Notes under the pieces: generated by a model
The model's database searches: none
Told to the model about the DNA's origin: nothing
Seen by the model: only the letters and a program-made list of their open reading frames with translations
Assembly (NCBI GenBank): GCA_037349105.1
Contig: JAYJMM010000041.1
Coordinates: 2,170,001 to 2,234,000 of the forward strand
Length of the DNA stretch: 64,000 bases
Direction of reading: 5' to 3'
Origin: Limnomonas spitsbergensis
Taxonomy: Eukaryota; Chlorophyta; Chlorophyceae; Chlamydomonadales
Shown: positions 54,985 to 64,000 of the stretch, piece by piece
Layout: every line of letters starts with the position of its first letter
How positions within the stretch are numbered: the first letter of the stretch is position 1
Program-made: the position numbers and the translations under genes

Positions 54985-55740
54985 ACGTCATGTTTTATGG
55001 CTGGGGCTTATCTTCTGCACCATGGGGTTCATTCCCACGCCACTGTCATGGTTGTGTGCTAGTTGCTTGCCCAGGGGGGTCACTGGTTTTCGCTTTCTGT
55101 CCTAGTGTATCAAGTGCCTGTACCAGTTTACGGGCACATGTCCCATGCATCAAGTGTGATGCTCTGTTGGACTGTAAAAACTTCACAAAAACTTCACAGC
55201 CCAGGGGAGGTTTGCACTGTCCCCCGGGTGCAAGCATGAATGGTATTGGGGGGTGCGCCCCAATCGCGCCCCTCCAGTTCATGCTTACCTTTTCTCAGCT
55301 GACGACGAGGGCCACATGCGCACCATGGCTGTTTTTCCGTGTTTGCGTTCCAGCTTTTAAAGGGTTGGGCGGCCAGCCTCATTCTTAGTCTAGTCCAAGG
55401 AAATAGGTATGACATACCGGTACCTGATCCATGCTTTGGCACAAGAGCAAGACCTGCTATTTTAACAAACCACAATCCTACTTCAACCACCCAGTCCCAT
55501 GCGCAGGGAACCCTCATATTCTTGGACCCGCCATTGTGTGAGCACCAGATGTGAACATGCCCTCAATCCCTCTTGGCTTTTGACTGACCTTTTTTCCAGC
55601 CTTTCGTCTGCCCCTTGACTTTATATTCTACCTAAGCCTAATTTTTTAAGTTTGTTCACCCAACCAATTAGTTGGACGCATGCGGCCGAGCCTTTTTGAG
55701 CCGAGCCCTGAGGTGTAACGTCATTAACCTGGAGCAGCCA
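54985..55740. repeat. Dispersed families 3 and 2 (inverted) in a 750-bp block
   Basis: 'atggctggggcttatcttct' with 'ttgcttgcccaggggggtca', 'tttacgggcacatgtcccat' and 'gttggactgtaaaaacttca' (54990-55200), then inverted family 2 'ccaattagttggacgcatgc' to 'gaggtgtaacgtcattaacc' (55667-55730). The same order and spacing as at 41.64-42.41 kb suggests one composite element. Confidence 0.6.
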
Positions 55741-56204
55741 CTGTGTGAACACCGGGTGAGAATTATTATTCTCTAGAACCGGTTTGACTCGCCTCATAAT
55801 TTATATTGTTTGAGGGTGCGCAGAGTTGATACATGATGAAATATTTGGATTTCGACGGATTTACCTTCCCAACTGAGTCCACACCCCTGCCGCGCTGAAC
55901 ATCACTAGCAACGAAGTCCCCAATCACAAGCAGCCCAACAAACGGCCACCAAATCGGTCCCCAACACCATCAGCCGGGGGACCTCGGGAGGATCTCAGCC
56001 TCCGCTCCGCCCCCCCCCCGTCGAAGTTCGCCCCCCTCCGGCCACGCCCATCCCCGGCCGACGTATCTTATTGACATCAGGGGTGCTGTATGACACCTCC
56101 GCCGGGCACTTTTCAACTCTTGGTGTGCAGCCTGGTGATAAGGTTATTTACAATGGTTGAACTTCCAGCTTCCTTTTTTTATATACAAATGCATCACATG
56201 TGAG

Positions 56205-56295
56205 TGAAGTCAATGACATATGACCTTATGGGCCCTGCTAAAAAGGCTCGGCCGCGTGGGCGCGCAACTGTCCCGTTGGGAAAAAAGAAAAGGAA
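56205..56295 (+). repeat. Dispersed family 2 copy
   Basis: 'gtcaatgacatatgacctta' then 'gggccctgctaaaaaggctc' and 'ggccgcgtgggcgcgcaact'. Confidence 0.65.
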
Positions 56296-56411
56296 CGAAG
56301 GGGAAGAGGGAAATGAGTGATTTCAGAGAGTACGAGAAGTAACACGTCGAGTACCACAATCCTGAGATGCGTGAACACGTTCTTTCACAACAAGGAAAAC
56401 TACGTGTCCAC

Positions 56412-57050
56412 TCACGGCACATCTCTGGGAGCGGGGAGCGGGGCAACTTGATTTGCAAACCATCTTAAGTTGCGTCCCACGAAAAAATTGTGGGTCACCC
56501 CCGTGCCATACCAGCACATGGCCTGGAAAAACTCGAGTGATGCAAAATATGGAACTTTGAGATCTTTCCAAGCATCCCGGAATTCCGTCCGGTAAACGGC
56601 TGCTACACCCGAAGAAATCAAGAAATAGCTTTGATACCATGGCGTGAAGATAGCCATGACAACTGATGCAGCAACAAAGTTGTGCCCCAAAGCGAATCCC
56701 ACGACCCACTGCCAACCAACGTGGCCGCCCAGAAACCAAAGGAAGTGCACAAATCCCAAAATGAAGTAGGTGATCGGGAATGACCAAAGAACAGCGGTAC
56801 AAAAAACACAAAAGGCTGATATGCAGCCGTACCAAAGGCCAGTGGATTTCCACCAAAAGATGGAACCGGCTGGCGCATCTGGCTCAGGTGGCGACGGCAG
56901 CGAAGGTGGTGACGGTAGCGATGGTGGCAGGGACGTAGAGGTTGGCAATTTCGCCAAGATGATAAGTATGATTGAGAAAGCTACCAGCAGTGCCAACGCT
57001 ACCCACGCCAGTCAAGAGATCTTTTTGGCCAGTGTTGGCCGCTCGGTAAC
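56412..57050 (-). CDS. Multi-pass membrane protein exon, with an in-frame TGA near its start
   Basis: The frame contains hydrophobic segments (LALLVAFSIILIILA, WYGCISAFCVFCTAVLW, YFILGFVHFLWFLGGHVGWQ, FVAASVVMAIFTPWY) and a Pro/Ser spacer (PPSLPSPPSLPSPP). About four to five membrane helices are predicted by eye. The C-terminal part has FRDAWKDLKVPYFAS and FFVGRNLRWFAN. I do not recognise the family. From the acceptor-like 'aatgcag' (after 57050), the frame reads TERPTLAKKIS, then TGA, then LAWVALALL. The exon probably starts after 'gggtag' downstream of that TGA, or the gene is broken. Its 3' end offers a donor (gatgtgcc|gtgagt), so it may continue. Confidence 0.45.
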
Positions 57051-57959
57051 CTGCATTAGTAGAGATGCATGGTTAGGTGTAGAGACCTTAGCTAACATGA
57101 CTCTCGTTAGCGCAACATGTCTCATGTGTCAAGTGACATGTGTCATAAGTCAAGTGAAGCAATTTCATCTGGCCTTTTCAAATGTCCATTGAATGCACCA
57201 TCCCGGTGGCCTTCCCTACAATCCAGGGGCGAAAACGTGCCCCGTGGTCAGCATATCATAAATAATATTCACATCAAAATTTGCCCACAGTTCATAACGG
57301 ATGATTTGGTGAAAGAAATTATCTCACTCCGAATGACCTCCAAAAGGTCATAGAAACGAAGAGGGCACATAATGGATTGTGTGCGATTTTTAATGACACT
57401 TAAGTATTTGTATTCATCCGAAAAAATGATTACCGTACCGTCACTCTTATTTGGTGTCACTTGTGATTACGGACGCCATCAGCATAGGATATGCCCCTAT
57501 TTTTAAAAGGTCTTTGGCGACAACCTGAGGAGTCATTACACCTTTCCTTAGAGGCCGCAGCTTCTGCTGTCGAGCATCGTCGCTACATGCCTGACTCAGT
57601 ATCACATTTCATATACTGTGTGTCATATTTCATAGACTGCTTCTCCTCGGTCATCTCGTGGTCATTTTATTTATCTCTTTTATTTTCATACTTCGGCAGA
57701 TGTTCGTTGTACCAAGTATTAGGATACCTCCACATATATCGGGCACCTTGACTTTTAAGGGTACGTATGCAGGGTAGTTTCACAAATTGAAACCACTGCT
57801 GACAATAATGATTCAGCGTTCAATAGGCCGCTCCAAGCCACCAACTCGTTACAATCGAAGGAAAATTGTTTGGGTACAAAAACATGTGAAAATTGGCATT
57901 GCCTGTCTAATAGTATCGCATATAACCAATGCTACGAGTGCACACTCACCCATTCGCTG

Positions 57960-58080
57960 GTGATCTTGCGTAAGAAGGCATCGAAAGCCGTTGGAGCCGG
58001 AGGGACCGCCGCTGCCGCCGCCTCTACAGCAAAGTGGGGGGGCGTGAGCAAAAACAATTCAGCGAGAAATTTGAAGCAGG
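57960..58080 (+). CDS. Candidate exon, unidentified
   Basis: The frame VILRKKASKAVGAGGTAAA then KWGGVSKNNSARNLKQ ends at a 'aagcag|gtacca' donor. Alanine-rich and basic, no domain. It could belong to the same gene as the repeat exon at 58.6-59.4 kb. Confidence 0.25.
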
Positions 58081-58739
58081 TACCAGAGATGTGCCAGGGA
58101 TGAGAAGCGTCGTGGTTGGAGGTTCATGGGCTACATCAAGGTTTCAACCCTGGCAAGTGTGGGGATGGAAAGTAAGACACGGAGATGAAGGAATGTACAG
58201 CCCAAGCAGTGATCGAGTGCCTCCCTCTGTCAACACAACCGCAACTTAAGACCCAAGAACCCGTTTCACTTGCCAGCCCGAAGATGGTGAGCTACGTGAG
58301 AAAGCAAGCTCATGGCCTTTGCCTGCATACACATACCCACATCAACAGTCATGGTCGCGGGCGGGGTATCCAAGACCTTCCCTGCATGTGCCGCCTGCTG
58401 GTGTGTGCCCCCCAACAAGAATCTGGGCCCCGTGTGCCTTTGGGTGTCTGGGGGGTAAAAAGAGTCTTGGGAAGTACAGTGCTTACTGCATATGGCTGGT
58501 GCTGGGACTGTTCTCACCAGCTGGGTCACTGTGACCTCAAACACCGTGCCGTCGGCAAACTCGGGAACGCCATGCTCATTCGACAGCTCCTGCCCCGCAA
58601 GACAATTTGAACCCCGCTGTAATTATTCCTCCCCAGTGCATAGTGCCCGTCTGCCCCTCCCTAGCCCACCTGCCGCTGCCCGAGTCTGCGCTAGTGCCGC
58701 CGCCTGCGCTTGCGCCACCAGCACCTGTGCCTGCGCCAC

Positions 58740-59310
58740 CTGCTTCTCCAACAACGCAAGCTCCTTCTCCAACAACGCCTTCGCCACCTGCTTCTCGGAC
58801 AGCGCCTGCGCCACCTGCTTCTCGGACAGCGCCTGCGCCACCTGCTTCTCCAACAACGCCTGCGCCACCTGCTTCTCGGACAGCGCCTGCGCGACCTGCT
58901 TCTCGGACAGCGCCTGCGCCACCTGCTTCTCCAACAACGCCTGCGCCACCTGCTTCTCGGACAGCGCCTGCGCGACCTGCTTCTCGGACAGCGCCTGCGC
59001 GACCTGCTTCTCCAACAACGCCTCCGCCACCTGCTTCTCGGACAGCGCCTGCGCCACCTGCTTCTCCAACAACGCCTGCGCCACCTGCTTCTCGGACACC
59101 GCCTGCGCCACCTGCTTCTCGGACAGCGCCTGCGCCACCTGCTTCTCGGACAGCGCCTGCGCCACCTGCTTCTCGGACAGCGCCTGTGCGACCTGCTTCT
59201 CCAACAACGCCTGCGCCACCTGCTTCTCGGACAGCGCCTGCGCCACCTGCTTCTCGGACAGCGCCTGCGCCACCTGCTTCTCCAACAGCGCCTGGGCGAC
59301 CTGCACCTGC
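58740..59310. repeat. 30-bp minisatellite, about 19 copies, coding-like on both strands
   Basis: The unit is 'gcgccacctgcttctcggac' plus 'agcgcctgc' (or 'tccaacaacgc'). As 30 bp is ten codons, frames stay open: the minus strand gives a coiled-coil repeat VAQALSEKQ/VAQALLEKQ (58623-59471), and the plus strand gives Pro-rich PPASRTAPA/PPASPTTPA (58607-59428), reminiscent of hydroxyproline-rich wall proteins. Both frames extend into non-repetitive flanks. A plausible acceptor (cctccccag) at 58637 supports the plus strand weakly. I cannot decide which, if either, is translated. Confidence 0.85.
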
Positions 59311-59429
59311 AGAGACGCCTGCATTGCCGCGGTTACCCCCGCACCTAGGGCAATTGGGGCAAAGGAATGTTGGGGAAGAATTTGAGAAAATGTGGGTTGC
59401 CGTAGATTCGGTTCGCCTTCCCTCATAAG

Positions 59430-61060
59430 TAACATTGTTTGGGGGTGAGGTTCATGCCCGAGGAATGCCACACATCAAATAATCATTATTTGGGGTGAGG
59501 GGCGCGAAATGTTTTAATAATAATCAGATCGAAAATAACTGTCCTCGAGGCCCTCGTCGCCACCGCCTGATGACATTCGTTCCATCGACGTCTAGTACAG
59601 AAGAAGAATGGTGAGTGTCGTAAGCGACAACGTTAGATTCTAACGCGTTAGAGGGTTTCATGGTCCGGAGGGGCGCGTTGGGCGAGGAAGAGTGCCGGAC
59701 TTCTAAGGAATGCGCCCGTATATGTTCCTGAAGGCTAACAAATGACAAGCCTTGCCGGAAACAGGACCATAAGCTAACGTGCTGATTTGAACGCCAACGA
59801 GCAGGACGGCTGCGAGTGGAGGTGGGCACTGTCGTCGCATCCGCCATGCATGGCGACACTGTTGACGCATCGGTGCCTCGGATGTGACTAGGTGAGGCGC
59901 TAAACATGGGCTACGATGCGCGTGGAGGCGACAGTGTCGAATTAAAAGAAGAGTTACGCTTTGCTCCAGGTTGCCACGTTGATTATGATGTGTTGTGTTA
60001 CGCAGAAGTTGGGGAGGCGAGCGAGCCAGAACACGCCAGACTGAAAGGACAAGCAAGGAAGGAAGCAACAGCCATGTCGGCATGAGAGGTGAGTGAATGC
60101 CAATCGAATTCAACTGGATGGAATCCACTGTTGTTCGCGAGCGCCGAGGCACACGCCATGCTTTTGAATTACGTGCCCTGGTTACTACTTCCCATGATTT
60201 CGTGCCCTGGTTACCTCCCATGATCAAGACCAAATGCCATTGTCATTGACGGCAGGAAACGTCAACAGTTGGACACATGGTTACAGTTCATGTATGGTCA
60301 CGACCAAGCTCGGCAAGGACGTCCTGATGGTGAGTTCGACCAGGGGTTCGACCCAGGAATCCACATGAAGTCCATTCGGCATGTTGCCATCTCAGTGATT
60401 TCCAGAAATGCGACACGCACTGCCCCTGAATACTTGTAGCCTGATGCGTTAAAAGTTGACATGATGCTTAGCTCTGTGATGATGCATAGGGAATACTGAA
60501 GCGGGAGCGCGAACGTTTGCCATTGGCTTCCTGTTAAAAAAATAGGTCGAACGAAATCACTTGACCTGAGCGATGTCGCAACACCTGTCACAGATGCTCG
60601 AGAAGATGGAGAGGGCGATTCGAGATCGAGGAGCTCAATCAAGACTGACATGACTGAGCTGGCTGCCGTGGAAAGAGCATGGCAGAGTAGTAGCATTGTC
60701 TCGTCGCCCCTGTTTTTTGTTATGGCCGCATGGGCCTGAATACCGTATGGATGTTGCTATCACCAAATGATATTTACTAATTTGCTGGCCATGGAATTGG
60801 CACGGATGAGTTTTGTGTTCGGTACTTCGGTTTTGTGTGTACTCTCTCCCTTGCTTGCTTCGTTGGCCCAAATTACCTCACGAGGGCGTTGGTATCGCAA
60901 AAAATGATGTAACTGGAGCTGAACTTAGAAAAATCTGGAATCTAACGTCTAACATCTAACATCTAACGCTCTGACCCAAGGGTACCGCATTTTTGAATGT
61001 ACCGGTTCAGGACCTGGGCTTTCAAGCACTGTTCGTAAAGAGGTTGCACGTTCGTTGTCT
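59430..61060. other. Stretch with no recognised gene
   Basis: Several medium open frames overlap on the minus strand without any domain. A small 'atctaac' tandem run is at 60940-60970. Confidence 0.35.
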
Positions 61061-61096
61061 TCTAGCGTGATGGCTTAAGATGTCACAGAGTCTGAT

Positions 61097-61309
61097 ATGT
61101 GGCTACTTCAAGCCACGAAGATTGAGCGGGATGAAGTCACAGGATACAGAAGCTACTGGACGCAGACACGGAGAGCCCAGGCGGGATTTGGGAGGGATCT
61201 CAGCAGGGACAGCTTACAGCCAGCCAAGGCTGAGCTATTGGGGCAGCTCATCGGCCTCCAACAGGGTGGAGTGGCGCTCAACTCTGTGACAGTGCGAAGC
61301 ATCGTATGA
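61097..61309 (+). CDS. Weak candidate exon, unidentified
   Basis: The frame IERDEVTGYRSYWTQTRRAQ through LLGQLIGLQQGGVALNSVTV ends at TGA. The composition is protein-like; no family or splice partners found. Confidence 0.2.
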   Translation: MWLLQATKIERDEVTGYRSYWTQTRRAQAGFGRDLSRDSLQPAKAELLGQLIGLQQGGVALNSVTVRSIV

Positions 61310-62127
61310 GCTATGCTCAGCGTCAAAGCATCTGAGGTCCTGGCGGAGGCCTGTTTCGAATCTCGACGAGCTGGGTGCTCGACTTGTACAAAGAGCTTCG
61401 GTGGACAACCAGGTGGGTGGCACTGCCATGCTAGCTAATCTTGCTAATCTGAAGATGACACACTATTGGCACCAGTAATGGGCCGGAAACTTGAAAGGAA
61501 GACACACAATAGGTACTGGTGACTGAAGATGACACACTGTTGGTACAAGTAACTTACATGCGTGCATTATGCCTTTAAAGTGCATGCATGATGTGTGCGG
61601 AGATCTGAGAAGTCAAGCGGGGAGGAGAGGCAGTTCTGGGGGGGGCCATAAATGGCCTGAGGTCATACCGGTAAATGAGGCCATACATAATTATTTATTA
61701 AGAGACACAAAAGCCTGACTGAAATGGCCAAGGGCTTTTTGCTGCCGCAGAGCGGCGGCATCTCGGTTCCAAAGTCGGCCAAAACTCGGTTATAATGAGT
61801 ACCGTACTGGTCGTGCTTCCATTGACTTCCAAATTTATTTTCAGTTTCAACTTTTATACTCGAGTACGAGGCCAGTTTGTAGGCTGGAACGTCTTGAGGT
61901 TTCTTGGTCCATTGCAACTCTAAACATTGACTGATTGGCCTCAAACAATTCAATTGCTCAAGTTTAGGACTAGAATCTCAAGTAAATGCTACACACTGTT
62001 CGCTTCACCCCAAACTCCCACCGGGGGACCGCTGACCCCAGACGAGGGGGGAGACCCAGCAGGCCTCTAACACTTTTTCACACCTTGGGCAATTTTGATC
62101 AATTACCGTAAAACCGGATAGACTCCA

Positions 62128-62310
62128 CGCACCCCTTATCAGAACAATTGTAACAAGTTCGTTGCGCAGCAAAAAAGTAACATATTGTACTCCGCGCACG
62201 CGCAGCTGAATTTTTTAATAATTTGAGCCGGAAACACAACTCCGCGCACCCCCTACAGTAGTTGCTATTCAATATTCTATCACGCATATACACCGCGCAC
62301 CCCCGCGAGG
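62128..62310. repeat. Four spaced copies of 'ctccgcgcacccc'
   Basis: Variants ('ctccacgcacccc', 'ctccgcgcacgcg', 'ctccgcgcaccccc', 'caccgcgcaccccc') occur about every 50-60 bp in an AT-rich setting. Confidence 0.6.
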
Positions 62311-62943
62311 AATTAATTCAATACGGAGTAAAACCCATTCTACGGTATCCATTATTAAAAAAATACTGGCCCCGCCGCATGTCATGCGGCGAGTGCACAG
62401 GCTGGAGGCACATGTGGAGCTGCACGGCAAAGGAAAGGAAAGAGGAGCATAGGCTGCTGCACGCAGTCTTGCACTCCACCGCAGGCAAGGGGGCAGGAGG
62501 ACTGCTTTGGGGCTGGGGGGATGCACCCTGCGGAGTGAGGCATGCTCCAGGGCGGCATGCAGCCATCTGCCTGCATGCCTGTTGTTGGCCACTACCTGGC
62601 AGGCGCTTGGTGCCCAGACAGATGGGCTACAGTTGAGCTACAGTTCAACTAGCCTTCGACAAGTTTCGTGCGCGCGCGACCAGCCACACGAGATGGCGCA
62701 TGGCAGCACATGCATGGAGTTCATTGGCCTATGCCAGGACTCTTGGGAGACCATGCGGGGACTGATTGGGCAGTCCCACCCACCCCGGGGATGCGTGTGA
62801 CAGCACCTGCCGTGCCAGAGCACCCCTCAAGCAACCCCATGCAGCACTCCAGGCCTGGGGAGACGCGCCCCCTACGGACAGGGCACGGCACCTGCCCTGC
62901 CCATACCCCACTCCTTTCCCCATGCATGAGAGCGCAAACGAAC

Positions 62944-63163
62944 CTGCCATCAGTCGCCAGACGTACGGTCCGCCAGCTGCATGGAGCGGCTCTGCTGCCA
63001 GGACCGGGTCGCCAAAAGAGTCACTCAGTGAGCCCGGTCCAGCGCGCGGATCATTCGTGAGATACTCGATGACAGCACCTGCCGTGGTCGCCACCTTAGC
63101 GTTGAACTTAAGGTCCTCGTTCTTGACCCGCACAATGATCTTGTCAGCCATTTTCTGTACCAT
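62944..63163 (-). CDS. First exon of an unidentified gene with a small ubiquitin-like or header-type domain
   Basis: From ATG 63163 (MVQKMADK), the frame reads IIVRVKNEDLKFNAKVATTA, VIEYLTNDPRAGPGSLSD and PYVWRLMAG, then meets a donor-like 'ggcag|gttcgt'. The strand-turn pattern resembles short N-terminal beta-rich header domains, but I cannot name a family with confidence. No downstream exon is identified. Confidence 0.4.
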
Positions 63164-63343
63164 GGGGAGGGAACAGCTGAGGAAAGGGACGCACTGATGC
63201 TTTAAGCTAGACGACTTGTTAAGCACCAACCCGCGTCGCCTATTTCGCATAGTGCCCCTGGCTTACTTGCAAGCCCCCTACAAGCCTTGCAGTCCTGTAA
63301 TCACACAGGATGATTATGATAGGGACCTAGAGACCTCGAAACT

Positions 63344-63586
63344 TCAGGAGAGGATGTAATGAGAGGTGGGACGAACTGTGATTGTGTGGATGCTGAGTCG
63401 GGCCATGCATGCTGCAAGATCCTCACTCCAGAAGCCGACCCTTGCAGCCTCTGTTCCCACAAGTGAGAAGGTTTCGATCAGCTGGGCCTTGACTTCCGAT
63501 ATAGATGATATCCGTTTCACAAGACTTCCGTGTAAACAGGGGACTAGTCTGTTCTGCAGGGCTCCTACTGTCGAGACCAATGGCAA
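63344..63586 (-). CDS. Weak candidate exon, unidentified
   Basis: After an acceptor-like 'ccctgcag', the frame reads NRLVPCLHGSLVKRISSISE then AQLIETFSLVGTEAARVGFW. The plus strand is also open here, so strand is uncertain. Confidence 0.2.
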   Translation of the reverse strand: MPLVSTVGALQNRLVPCLHGSLVKRISSISEVKAQLIETFSLVGTEAARVGFWSEDLAACMARLSIHTITVRPTSHYILS

Positions 63587-64000
63587 TCGCGAGGTAAGCT
63601 ACGCTACAAGTTTGAAGATATCGAATGAGCTAGAAGACAGCAAGGGCTGGAACCTCTATAAATATTCAGCAGGCTGCGAAATATGCCACGCTACGAACAG
63701 TCGAATAAGCCGGGCCTGTCAGCTAAACAGAGCAAGGACACAACCATCTCACCTGAGGGTACCAAGAGCAGCAAGCTCTTGGCGACTCTTGTAAATTCCT
63801 AGATGCCGTTGGTCGACGCAGCGGGCTTTTGAAATCCAGGAAATTACAGACACAATTTAATAGCAGCCTGGGAGAGAAAGAAAGAAAGAAAACGCCTGAG
63901 CGTGGCTTGAGGAATACGGGATTTTAATTGCCGTACACCGGGAGACAAAAAAACTGGTGGTTAACTAGGGTGCCGAACGTAGGCAAGACAAACAAAGAAA

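Noticed and set aside
56770..57192. Gly/Asp-rich plus-strand frame
   Set aside because: It is the antisense shadow of the Pro/Ser spacer in the minus-strand membrane-protein exon.
59524..59907. Zinc-finger-like CFRQGLSFVSLQEHIRAH frame
   Set aside because: It has one Cys and misplaced His residues. No C2H2 spacing and no second finger.

Overview
This window looks like nuclear DNA from a photosynthetic green-lineage eukaryote. Coding exons are short (30-750 bp), have GT/AG borders with matching phases, and are separated by introns of up to about 2.9 kb. The genome is repeat-rich, telomere-like TTTAGGG strings recur in introns, and two genes open with Arg/Ser/Ala-rich leaders resembling plastid transit peptides. 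A prasinophyte-type green alga such as Pyramimonadales/Cymbomonas is my best guess. This rests on style, not on a marker gene. I see no bacterial operons, CRISPR arrays, rRNA or plasmid features.

Four spliced genes can be assembled with exon phases that agree throughout. (1) On the minus strand, 11184 to 3216, ten exons encode a 506-residue protein with a CBM25/53-like starch-binding module fused to a sucrose-6-phosphate phosphatase (HAD) domain. (2) On the plus strand, 12352 to 26656, eleven exons encode a 457-residue EamA/DMT-type membrane transporter. (3) On the plus strand, 30037 to 35215, seven exons encode a 501-residue pfkB-family sugar kinase, probably plastid-targeted. (4) On the plus strand, 49073 to 52135, three exons encode an F-box-like/leucine-rich-repeat protein that stops inside its repeat tract. 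Genes 1 and 2 are head-to-head across about 1.2 kb. Genes 1-3 form a loose carbohydrate-related neighbourhood, but a shared pathway is inference only.

Between and inside these genes lie minisatellites with units of about 45, 41, 68, 18, 33, 55, 61, 13-14 and 30 bp, several dispersed repeat families, a 245-bp fold-back element, a 447-bp Tourist/Harbinger-like MITE and two degenerate tRNA-like sequences. Unidentified candidate exons lie at 0.1, 37-41.5, 44, 54.5, 56.4, 61.1 and 63 kb.

The most unusual signal is that genes 1-3 carry 'exon-edge echoes'. Decayed copies of an exon border, often including the splice site or the stop codon, lie tandemly in the adjacent intron or 3' flank. Some introns appear to have grown mainly this way, and at least two minisatellites look like amplified versions of the same process.
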